64,000 nt of DNA, from positions 85,468,970-85,532,969 of the forward strand of contig OY986436.1 in assembly GCA_963920525.1 (NCBI GenBank). Direction: 5' to 3'. The DNA is from Dichetophora obliterata. Its lineage: Eukaryota > Arthropoda > Insecta > Diptera > Sciomyzidae. Both the position numbers and the translations under genes were made by a program. Below, in pieces: positions 35,340 to 45,361 of this stretch (the first letter of the stretch is position 1; each line of letters opens with the position of its first letter). Under the pieces are notes generated by a model. It had not been told where the DNA came from. It did not search any database and saw only the letters and a list, made by a program, of their open reading frames with translations.

Positions 35340-36062
35340 AATTATGTTGCTTGAATCAAGCAAATGTTTTGCTTAAAAGCAAATCAGCAAAACTTTGCTC
35401 AATCACGGTGTAATTTTAGAAAAAGATTCCTAAATTATAATCACTCCTCATGTATTTAGGAATAGTTATTATAAACTGCAAAAGCCAATTTCCACTTAAT
35501 TCAAGCAAATACTTGCTATGCTATTATAAGCTGAAAGAGCAAATTTTTACTAAATTCATGCAAATATTTGCTAAGTTATTATAAACTCAAATAGCAAATA
35601 TTAAATAAATTTAAGCAAATTTCTTCTCAACACACGAGCACACGTTTATTCTTAATGAAGAATATAAGGCGACGATTAGTTAACAACTGCGATGGTCGAA
35701 TGGATAAGTCCATGCACTTACACTCACTAGGCCGAGGCTCGAATCTCCTGATGGTGGTAATATTTCAATTTAATTTAATGTTAATAATTATTTCACTTCA
35801 AAGATATGCTAGATTTCAGCAAAAAAATTCAAAATTTGCTATTACAATTTATAACAACTTAGCAAGTATTTGCTTGAATTAAGTTGAAATTTTATTTTGC
35901 ACTTTATGCAGAACATAGCAAAATTTTGCTTGAATTTAATAAAAAATTTGCTTAGTTATTATAAACTGGAATAGCAAATTTTGATTAGTTTTTGATTAGT
36001 TTTTGCTGAAACCTAGCAAAATTTTGAAGTGGCTAGGATTCAAGTGCAAGTTTTGCTAAACC
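35340..36062. repeat. Foldback element with tRNA-like core
   Basis: Left arm 35390-35630 and right arm 35820-36060 are mirrored runs of agcaaat, tttgctt and ttattataa motifs; for example caagcaaatacttgct near 35505 answers agcaagtatttgcttg near 35862. The loop holds a tRNA-like sequence. The right arm abuts, and seems to have replaced, the 3' part of a mariner transposase gene. Confidence 0.65.
35685..35760 (+). pseudogene. tRNA-like module in foldback loop
   Basis: There is an exact A-box TGGTCGAATGG at 35693-35703 and a B-box-like GGCTCGAATCT at 35736-35746 (9/11). The spacing is compatible with a tRNA. Stem pairing in the T-arm is poor. A pseudo-tRNA or Pol III promoter is likely. Confidence 0.5.
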
Positions 36063-36073
36063 TCAATAAAAAT

Positions 36074-37083
36074 TTAGCAAACAGTTTTCTCCGTGAGGCC
36101 TCTGTTTCGGTGTTGAGCTCCTCTCTGGTGGTGAATCTCTTTCCGACGAGCCATTTCTTCAGGTTTGGAAACAAAATAGTCGGATTGGGCCAAATCTGGA
36201 AAATATGCTGGATGAAGAAGCAATTCGTACTTGAATTCATGGAATTTTGCCATGAGAGCTGGGTATGTATGAACGCTCGCGTTGTCTTGATGGAAGAGCA
36301 CATTTTTCCTCGCCAAATGGGGACGCTTCTCTTTCAAAGCGTTGTTGAAACGGTTCAATTCGGCTGCATAGCATTCACCATTGATCGTTCTTTGCGGTGG
36401 AAGTTAATCGATATAGATTATACCGCTTTTATCCCAAAATATTGTCGCAATAACCTTTCCGACCAATAGCACCGTCTTCGCCTTCTTCGGAGCACGTTCG
36501 GTCGATGAAGTCCACTGTTTCTACTGTTCCTTTGCCTCTGGTGTGTAGTGATGGATCCATGTTTCGTCCACGGTTACTATTCGACGGATAAAAATCCTTC
36601 TTATCTTTGTTAAACATCGCCAAACACGCCTTTAAATCAGCCATACAATCGCATTTATGGTCAAGAGTGAGCAAACGCGGCACCCATCTTGCGAATAATT
36701 TTTTCGTATCGAAATGGTTTCGCAAAATGTTCCACACCCTTTCGTTTGCGATGCCTACGGCCTCAACAATCTAGCGCACAATCTCGGGAACGTTCGGCGT
36801 CACTTGTGCTTGAACGACCGCATCGAAATTCAGTAAACCACTTGTAAACCAATCCAATCGATGGTCCAGAGTCCCCATAGTATTTATCAAGCCTTTCCTT
36901 GGTTTGGCTGATGGTTTTCTTGCGCAAAAAATAATGCTTGATGAGCACACGTAATTCACTTTTTCCATTTTTGCTAAAATTCACAAGATCGTCTGCTATC
37001 AATGGCTGCCAAACACAAATTAAGCGTCGTAGCGAGCTGAAATTTTGACATAAAGTAACTACGCGGAAAATTAAAAAATTCAC
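36074..37083 (-). pseudogene. Mariner transposase relic, 3' truncated
   Basis: In several minus-strand frames the relic reads, in order, ELRVLIKHYFLRKKTISQ, KERLDKYYGDSGPS, VYKWFTEFRCGRSS, ARWVPRLLTLDHK, a WIHHYTPE-like block after the catalytic VDET region (near 36555), KRPHLARKNVLFHQDNAS and ELLLHPAYFPDLAQSDYF. The last catalytic block is present (SDYF), and the terminal residues end at about 36085 where foldback DNA starts. Multiple shifts and stops are present. It is similar to the irritans/cecropia mariners in its N-terminal motif; the subfamily is not certain. Confidence 0.85.
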
Positions 37084-37214
37084 TAACTTCTCAAATTGCC
37101 CTCATATTAGTTTTAAACGTCATCTTAAACACAATTACGTTACAAAAATATCTTAGATATGAAAAGACTACATTACAATCGATAAAGCCGCTCTCACTCT
37201 GATTCACCTTGTAA

Positions 37215-39149
37215 CAGGCCCTTAGACAAGGGGGTTTTTTGGGGTTAAAACGCCCCTTAGGGTCTAGAAAGTATAAAAATCTAATATATTAGCATTGAAG
37301 CAACTACAACGCATCAGCGTAAAAAGTTGCTAACCACTTCAATTTTGAACTGAATTCAGACCTATGCTTTCAGATCATAGATAATATAAGGACTTCGGCA
37401 TAGATTGCGCACGATGGTGCGGCTGTCATGAATGATACACTACAAGGAGCACAAGCGTTTGTAGCGGAAGAAGAGCTAAAGGATGCTGTTATTAAAGATT
37501 AAGACATCGCATCCGAATTTCGAAATACCAAAAGATCGCCTCTCGCATTTCAACTTATAAAAACAATAAAAACTTTTGATTTTCAAATTACTATAATGTG
37601 GTCGCAGTTCCAACTAAATACATTTGTGATCAAGATTGTCCGTTCAGATTCTTATTTGTTTTTTCCCAAAAATTAATAACTACAACAGAAAAAATTAATA
37701 AGCGTATTAATCACTAGTTAAGTGACGTCAATTGAAATGTTGAACAGTTATATTTCACTTTGATTATATTGTAGAGTTGCTATTTTAAAATATTTAAAAT
37801 TAATAAATAAACTAATATTGAATTTTTTTTTAAATGAAAATCGGAAATATATTTTTAAAATTATTGAAATCATTTTAAATGATTAATAAAGTTTTTTGAA
37901 ATTTACGATTTCTTAATTTTTATGTTTGCCCAAACACAGGCACAAAAACATCAAGTTTCAACAGTTATAACTTTTTGATTTGAGTTTTAGTTTTAGTAAT
38001 TTTTTTCACAAAATATCTAAAGACTGTGTATAGCACCCCGTTACTTCGTTTTTTTTTTAATTTTGCATTTTCGTATTTTTAGGGATTTTGAAATATTGGT
38101 GTCTGTTCAAAAGAGCTTATTTCGACATTGTATGATGTTGGAAAAAATTTAAAAAAAAGTCTAGTTTGTATTGGGCTTACAATTCGGAGACCAACAACTT
38201 ATATATGACGCACGCATGGATACAAAATTTGATGGTTTTAAAGTTTTAAAGATTTCAAATTTAAAAATATGTCCTTTTGTGCAGTCGCTAAAGAAATAGG
38301 CATTTTTGATAATGTTTTTAAGCATTTTATAAAATGAACAAAACAATAAAATATACTTAAGAAGTTTTCACAGAAATAATTAATTCACTAAACACGAAAG
38401 TGCCTTATGTCGGGCTCAATACGTTCACATTCTTCGTCGGTTTCTCACTGTAGTAATGAGGATTCATTGAGGACTTTCATTCATTGAATAATTAGTTTCT
38501 TACCTTAAAGGGAACTTGTAATTGAATTTTTTAAAAAAAAATTGATATGACCGTTTGATTAAATATTGTTCAAAAACTAAAACCTTGTATGGAAATTAGT
38601 TCCTTTTGTTCAGATATCTTCAAAAGCAATTTTCCAGTATGCATATTTAGGCCTTTTTGAACAGAAACATAAATTTTTATGCACAAAATATTGGAAAAAT
38701 TTACGATTGTCTAAATTTTTTTTTGTGCAAATGATAGGATTAAATATTTTGAGTGCTAAACCATAGTAAAACAGCTTTTTTCAAAAATGTTAAACAGGAA
38801 CTTTTGAAAAGCCACGAAATGTATACGAACAAAAACGAAATGCATACCTGTTTTCTTAAAGAATTCACTTCAAGAGATGTTTTGGTCTCTTGTAAAACGC
38901 TTCTCAATTTATTGGTCTCTTGAGCTAGTTTTAAAAGTCTATCAATATCGGCACGAAACTTTATAGATTTTATTTTTATATCAAATCGACTATTTTTAGT
39001 CTATGGCGTCAAAAATTTGGTCTATGGGGAGCAAACATTTAATATACATATAAAAATTCCTTTTGATCTATCGATGTTAAAAACTATCAATATATTTTTT
39101 ATTCAAAAACCTCCCCCTCCCCTTTGTGTAAATCCTGGCTACGGGCCTG
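37215..39149. mobile_element. hAT element, 1935 bp, nonautonomous
   Basis: The inverted termini CAGGCCCTTAG and (right strand) CAGGCCCGTAG are typical of hAT elements. The flanking 8-mers are identical: CCTTGTAA at 37207-37214 and 39150-39157. The interior is A+T-rich without a readable transposase, so it is nonautonomous or badly decayed. Confidence 0.9.
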
Positions 39150-39157
39150 CCTTGTAA

Positions 39158-40910
39158 CAAACACATTCCAAACCTAAACCTTGACCATTTTTATAAATCA
39201 ATTAAATTTGATACATGACAAAACAAAAAAAAAATATCGACATCGGCAAACATTTAGTTAAAAAAAATTTACTTCACCAAAGCTAACGATGTACATACTA
39301 AAAGCCAAACAAAAACAACAATAAATAAACTTACTCTAAATGGATATTAATTGCACATTATACAAACGCGTCACGCAGCCAGGCAGTCTAAAATTTAAGT
39401 GGGGTGGCGTGGGGTTAACTGTATTTGAGAAAAGGTCAGCTCACGGGTTGCCATTTTTATTTGATACTCTATAATTGATCATCGTTGAGTTGACAGCATT
39501 GAATGAAACCGAATACTTGCAAGGAACACACGATGACGATTGGGCAGCACAGGCCATTTTAAAAATGCGGCAGCGAGCTATATCTACAAATGCCGTTTGC
39601 GATACTTAGATACTTGAGAATAATTCTAATGTCATTGAAAATAGTGTTTATTGTGTTGTTTTAATTGAAATCTTACACGTTAAAGTAAATATGTCCCTTG
39701 ATTCCTTTTTTCGGGTGTGGCTACGCTCCTTTTGTTGATGTCCCTTTTCTAGTATGTTAATATTTTAATTGAGTGAATTTGCTACTCAAGGTTTGATTGT
39801 TTTAGTTTTTCTTATGCATTTGTAGTGAAAATTGTTAACCCTTTTATGTTTGTTAGTTTTCCTGGCGCCAAAAGCACAGACAAGCATAACAAGGGAAACG
39901 TTAAAGGAGGGGAAAAAATAATAAAATTTAAAATATTAAAAATTAGCTAGCATAAGCGCACAACAGCTGTTTGCGGCTTTTTCGTTCTATACTGCGTTAT
40001 TTAATACACTTTGGAAAGGGGAATATTTTATTCCGTGCTACTTACGTACGAATCGGCAAATAATTGCAGCAAAGTGTGAAATTATAGCGAGTTTTTTATT
40101 TTATTATATAGAAAACCTTTATTTGGTAGGGTGCTAAAATATACTTTTCTATCTTTCACATAAGATATATTTCATTCGTTTTGTGCATGTTTATATTCTT
40201 CTAAGCGTAACGCATAAATTCAACCCTTCAAGAAATTGCTTTTTCAATAGAAAACATAATCATTTAATGGACAAGACTTGGTTGATGCCGCTTAGTTGAA
40301 GTTCGCTATGATTCTATCGATGGAACGTGTCTGAGCGTCATTAAAATAATTGTTAAAATTTTTATCATTTTCAATGGATTGCAGATATGAATACAACGTT
40401 TATTTTGTTGTTAATATGGCTGCGCACTTAACAAAAACACACACAAACACAGCCATGCAAACACGCGAGCACGGATACAACAACCATGTTAAAACATAGC
40501 GTTAATTGTACGCAATATAAATGTTGGGTGTGTAGCAAAGTATTTTAAATTGCCTATAAATTTTCGCTGAAAAAAAACTTCATGTTGTTTAGAAATCCGT
40601 TTTTAAGAGAACACATTTTTGTTAATTTAATGTTGCGACTCTAGGCTAGACTTTAATAATTGTCTAGTTCATGCTGAAGTTAAGAGAAAATTACCTCCTT
40701 TTTATTAGGAATGTCTACTTAGAAAATACATCAATGTTTTTTCAATGTAATGCATCGAGACATTGTATCGATATTGTCCAAAGTATCGTTGAGAAACATC
40801 GATATTTTCTCAAAATCGAGTACTTTTTCCAGCATTACATCACAATGCGGAAGTCAGTCCCTCCCTAACACGTCGTAAAAAAAGGACATTCACGATACAA
40901 GTAAAACTAA
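39158..40910. other. Probably unique host DNA
   Basis: Moderately complex sequence with CA-rich 40430-40490 and a cluster of atcgat-type motifs at 40740-40830, partly mirrored at 42190-42330. No ORF or RNA gene is supported. Confidence 0.4.
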
Positions 40911-41744
40911 CAGCCCCAAGATGTATTTATGAAGGTGAAAGAAGTAGGTGACGTCTATCAAATCGGCACAGTAGCAATGTCAAAATTTTTGTGCAAGTGA
41001 TGCCACTTCCTATTATTTTCTTTTTGTAGGACATACACTTTGAGTGGGAGTCGTGAAGTCGGGAGCGAAGATTAAGTTACGGAACATCACAAGCAGCCAA
41101 ATTGTAGATGCTTTTTTAGTAATAAAGTTAAGCAATATATATTGGTGGCCTTTTATTTTAGTATACATAAATTAATATTTTTATTCCAAAAACATATGTT
41201 TTCCTTGCTCCAAGTACTATTTCAGATAGCACAGTTTTCGGCATATTTTTTATTATTTGCATCACAATATTTGCACACTTCACAATAAAATTACAAAAAA
41301 AAAAAAAAATAACACGCGTTTTTTTTGCCTCAAATCAATAAGATCAAGTAACAAAACATGGGATTTTTCATTGGATTTTCGTTCAAAATAAGTTAATTTT
41401 TTTTTAAAATATTGACATTGCTACGGTGCCGATTTGATAGACGTCAAATTCTTCTGCCACCTTTATAAATACATCTTGAACAGCCCTATTCTGGCAAATT
41501 AACAAATTGTTAACCAGTATTTTCAATATTTCAATGTGTTTGTTGTAATTTTTTGATTTCAAAACAAAATTTTAAGCTCAAAAATAATAAATTCTGATAA
41601 AAATTGTCAACTGCTTTTCAGTTATTGACAATTTCATTCAAAATTTTGTTTTTTGTGCTTCAAATTTTGTTTTGAAAACAACAAACATATAGAAATATAA
41701 AAAATGCTGGTTAACAATTGTTAATTTGCCAGAATAGGGCTGTA
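40911..41744. mobile_element. Palindromic MITE interrupted by another MITE
   Basis: 41481-41744 is a near-palindrome of about 264 bp with both ends CAGCCCTATTCTGGC and inner arms containing aattaacaa-ttgttaaccag. Its first six bases, CAGCCC, also occur at 40911, separated from the rest by the inner element. So the outer MITE runs from 40911 to 41744. Its own target duplication was not found. Confidence 0.75.
40917..41478. mobile_element. Inner MITE, 562 bp, 8-bp target duplication
   Basis: The ends are inverted for about 75 bp, starting CAAGATGTATTTAT and sharing gacgtctatcaaatcggcac. They are flanked by exact 8-bp duplications AACAGCCC at 40909-40916 and 41479-41486, which fall in the terminus of the outer MITE. 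The 8-bp duplication suggests a hAT- or P-type mobiliser. No coding sequence. Confidence 0.85.
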
Positions 41745-42791
41745 TATGTAATATAAAGTTTTTATTCAAAGCTCACCAAGACATAAGAAACAAACAAATT
41801 TTGCCTGCATTCCGCCGCATCGTGCACGAATATGATGATTTCTTAAAGAAACTTACTGCATGAGCTACCTTTGTCGATAATTTTTTAACAAATCTGTCTA
41901 GTTTTTATTCATCGAAAACAGAAAGTCTTTAAACAGTGCAAGAATTTGGAACTTTAATTTGAGATTTTTAACAAAGAAATGTATAATCGAATCAGCATGT
42001 TTCGTCAAAGATAAAGAAAAATCGTGCATGATTCATTCAAGAGCAGAACTTGGACTGCTGGGTTGTTTTTATTTTTTCTCGCGTTTCCAATACCAATAGA
42101 TTCTGCTGATGCTACGTTTACATTACATATTTAACTCTGGTAACTGATTTTTCTTTATTTATTCTATAATATAATCATTTCATTAGCTGGTTAAAATTCA
42201 TTCGATGTTTTATGAAATTACATCGATTCATCGAGTAATTCAATAGCTTTTCGAAAAATTGGATCGAGTCGATGTATGGCGTTGTAAACATCGAGTAAAT
42301 CTGATGCATTGATGTATATCGAATATCCCTACTTTTTATGAGTTCTTTGAGTTGATTATCACATCCAACACAAAAAAAAGGAAACAATTGAAACATTTCT
42401 GAGTATAAAAAACAAAAGGAGGAAAATATCTATTTAACAACTAATAATAAGACTTTTTTATTGCAGAAAGTATAATTTATATTATATTAAAAATGTTAAA
42501 ATAATAGAGTAAAAATATAACAATAAAAAAAAGAAATAAAATATTTAAATACAGAAAATATGAAAACAAAACTGTATAAAAATAAAAGAAATAAGTGTAA
42601 TGCAATGGCAACCCCTCTCTGTCCATTTCAGTTTTTGTTTTTAAATTACTAAAAAAAAAATCATTAAGCACAAAGTTTAATGGTTTGTAAAAAGAGTAAA
42701 ATCGTGCGTAAAAATTATTTTTAGGGGGCTTACATTTTTTACTGATGTGTTGCTAAGAATGCCGTATGTACCTTCTTTCCATTTAAGATGA
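41745..42791. other. A+T-rich DNA, nothing recognised
   Basis: Includes the atcga-rich block 42190-42330, a possible mirrored relative of 40740-40830. No gene. Confidence 0.4.
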
Positions 42792-42852
42792 CTGTCACAA
42801 TATGACAAACCCGCCAGAGGACCTTCGGAGAATCTGCCTGTCCCAAGCCAGG

Positions 42853-43191
42853 CAGAGAGTGATGACCTCTGATATGAATGGGATGATTTTGTGCGGATCA
42901 AATAAAGGGTTGTATTACTTGGTATAGTATACTGAGATGACCCATGGTTATTAAAATAACCAAGTCATGTTTAAATTCGAGTGACTGAATGAGTCACGGT
43001 CATGTATAGTGTCTTTTTGACATCAGTGCTGGGGTTCTGTGGCATGTAATTAGAGGAACCTTTCAAAAATGGTCTTTCTTGAATTCCGAAGGGGCGTTGA
43101 CCGACGCTTCATATTTGTCCCAAGCATTGGAGCACCGTTGAATTAAGCCTTCGCGGCAGGGGTCAACGTTAAAAACATAGTGGCTTTCTGT
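42853..43191. repeat. Long direct repeat X, left copy
   Basis: From cagagagtgatgacc to tagtggctttctgt. It matches 44169-44506 over its whole length with few differences. It is preceded at 42842 and followed at 43192 by cccaagccagg, a 350-bp periodicity. Confidence 0.9.
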
Positions 43192-43572
43192 CCCAAGCCA
43201 GGAATGGAAGGGTGAGGGTTTGTTATTGGATGGGCAGTTCATGGGGCACGTCATGGGGCACGGCCGATGAACTGATCTCATAATGAGTTCTTTCTGGAGG
43301 CACGGCTCCTGAATGTTCGTCTGATAACTGTAAAAGAAAAAGGTTTACCTAGAGACTTGGATGTTGCTGCCAAATTCTTGGAGAAAGCATTGTTTTGATA
43401 TTAAGTTATCATAACACCGTTGTTGTAATATGCTTTCGATGGACGATCAATCCAACATAACTTGAAGAGCGGGGACAGTCATCCATCAATGATGAGGAGA
43501 CCTGATCTATCGTTGTTCTGCAGACCTATCTTAGAATAAAGGTTATTATGTAGGAAACATTTAACCTTCGGA

Positions 43573-43602
43573 CCGTTGTATAAGCAAATTTGTATACAAC
43601 GG
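43573..43602. other. Perfect 10-bp stem hairpin
   Basis: CCGTTGTATA and TATACAACGG with a 10-base loop, inside the G+C-richer insert. It could be an RNA structure if the insert derives from a transcript. Confidence 0.7.
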
Positions 43603-44168
43603 CTCATGCTTCTTAGTTTTCTGTTAAGGCTTTTTATTAAGTCTTAATTTAGGATAACGACGTTGCATAAGTAGAATTGAGGTTTACCCGGTTTTACTGG
43701 GAAACCTATGGTTATTTTTTAACCTAGCCAAGTACAATTCGAGTGGCTGAAGGTGTCACAGTCAGATATAAATGTTCTAAGAACTTTTGGTCTGTAGACG
43801 GGATGTTGAAGAGCCTTATCAGGTGGAGCCTTTTGCCCAGGTATTGACTGTCGTATGGGTTAGGCCCACGTGGGGTTTTAATGCGCTCTGACTGTGGTTA
43901 GGCCAGAAAGGCCGGTGTGAGTTACACTTAAGTTGAACTCGGTTTGGTGATTTCCTTAAATTACTAAGAGAATGATGGTAGATTGAATCTCGCCAATTTC
44001 AAACAGTAAATGTTAGGAAGGTAAGCAACTACCGGATCAATATACTGTTACCTTTGGAATTAGAGTACAGGCGACGGGGAAACCTAAATAGTCTGAGTTG
44101 TGACCATGGAGATTGAGGAACCTGATTGCATGAGTGACAGGCCTATTTGCCGCCTTAATTTTTCGTGT

Positions 44169-44506
44169 CAGAGAGTGATGACCTTTGATATGAATGGGAT
44201 GATTTTGTGCGGATCAAATAATGGGTTAAATTATTGGTATAGTATACTGAGATAACCCATGGTTATTAAAATAACCAAGTCATGTTTTAATTCGAGTGGC
44301 TGAATGAGTCACGGTCATGTATATTGTCTTTTGACATCAGTGCTGGGGTTCTGTGGCATGTGATTAGAGGAACCTTTCAAAAGTGGTCTTTCTTGAATTC
44401 CGAAGGGGCGTTGACCGACGCTTCATATTTGTCCCAAGCATTGGAGCACCGTTGAATTAAGCCTTCGCGGCAGGGGTCAACGTTAAAAACATAGTGGCTT
44501 TCTGTC
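44169..44506. repeat. Long direct repeat X, right copy
   Basis: Second copy of the 339-bp repeat. Its end coincides with the start of the right 15-bp duplication. Confidence 0.9.
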
Positions 44507-44711
44507 ACAATATGACTTCTTAAACAAAAAGGATAATCAAACACATCATTAAAATTATCTGTATGGGCTTAAAATTTTGCAATTTTTCCCCAAAGTTTTT
44601 AAAATAAGCGTCATGAAAAACTTTAATTTTGTATAAGAGTTCTTTAAAACTTGTATTTTTAACTTTAACAATAATTTTTATTAGTTAATTGATTGTGATC
44701 TATTGTTTAAG

Positions 44712-44808
44712 TTATTACACGAATTTAATAGCGAGCTTTAGTTGTTGTTGCCTTCTTAATAACTTACTTGATCTAAAGCTCGCAATTAAATTCATGTAAT
44801 AATAATTT
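44712..44808. repeat. Small hairpin element
   Basis: Arms gttattacacgaatttaa...gcgagctttag and ctaaagctcgcaattaaattc...aataat are reverse complements with a loop of about 33 bp carrying gttgttgttgcc. A half copy lies at 7755-7832, so it is a dispersed family. Confidence 0.75.
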
Positions 44809-44867
44809 TTATTGAAAGTTTTCTATATGACTTTATTATTTAATATTTTGTTAATTTTCTATAATTT

Positions 44868-44992
44868 AAACACAAATTCTAAATGTTTGATAGTTTAAAT
44901 CATTCTTGATTTTAAATACAAATTCTAGTTGTTTGATAGTTTAAAATCGTTTATTGAGCTTTAGGTCAGGTTAGAACGAATTTTTTCCAAAG

Positions 44993-45024
<32 letters not shown>

Positions 45025-45361
45025 TTTTTAATATGAAAAGGAAAACATCACTAGCTGATTTTATTACAATTTCAGCCCTGCTTGCTACAGGCTTCATCAG
45101 AAATCTTTGTGATGCCACCACCTGGGATCGACCCCGGGCGTGGTCGCTGTGCCAGCGCATTTCAGCGCACTGCACCACAGAGGCGATGAGATTTCAGTGT
45201 CAATATCTCTGTTTTTCTCCCTTTCATACTTTTTGTTGCTGTTCTTTTTGCATACTTATGCTTATGTTATTATGGAGTCCAATTATTTGTCAAACTAGAA
45301 TTTGTATTTAAAATCAAGAATGATTTAAATTATCGAACATTTAGAATTTGTATTTAAATCA
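44868..45361. mobile_element. Foldback element with SINE-like core
   Basis: Arms of about 80 bp at 44870-44950 and 45283-45361 are inverted. They share aaattctaaatgtttgatag and catt-cttgattttaaatac, and each arm carries an internal duplication of the attcta(a/g)-tgtttgatagttt unit. The loop contains a tRNA-like head and a CAA repeat. Confidence 0.75.
44997..45182 (-). repeat. tRNA-derived SINE-like sequence
   Basis: On the minus strand, an A-box-like TGGTGCAGTGC (about 45168-45178) and B-box GGGTCGATCCC (about 45123-45133) are followed by about 100 bp of unique body and a (GTT)n tail at 44997-45024. A tRNA head, body and simple repeat tail is the SINE layout. Target duplications were not found. 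Confidence 0.55.

Larger units (their letters stand above)
42807..44501. mobile_element. G+C-richer repeated insert with 15-bp target duplication
   Basis: The 15-mer CTGTCACAATATGAC lies at 42792-42806 and 44502-44516, bounding a 1695-bp insert. The insert stands out by its higher G+C content. It starts and ends with long direct repeats, 42853-43191 and 44169-44506, nearly identical over about 339 bp. A diverged relative of one part, with cctatggttatt and attcgagtggctga, lies at 43705-43780. It has no coding sequence. A long target duplication points to target-primed (non-LTR or SINE-like) integration, but there is no poly(A) tail. The identity is unknown. Confidence 0.75.

Noticed and set aside
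42807..44501. LTR retrotransposon reading of the two 339-bp direct repeats
   Set aside because: The left repeat begins 46 bp inside the left 15-bp duplication, there is no TG...CA boundary, primer-binding site or coding region, and target duplications of LTR elements are 4-6 bp.
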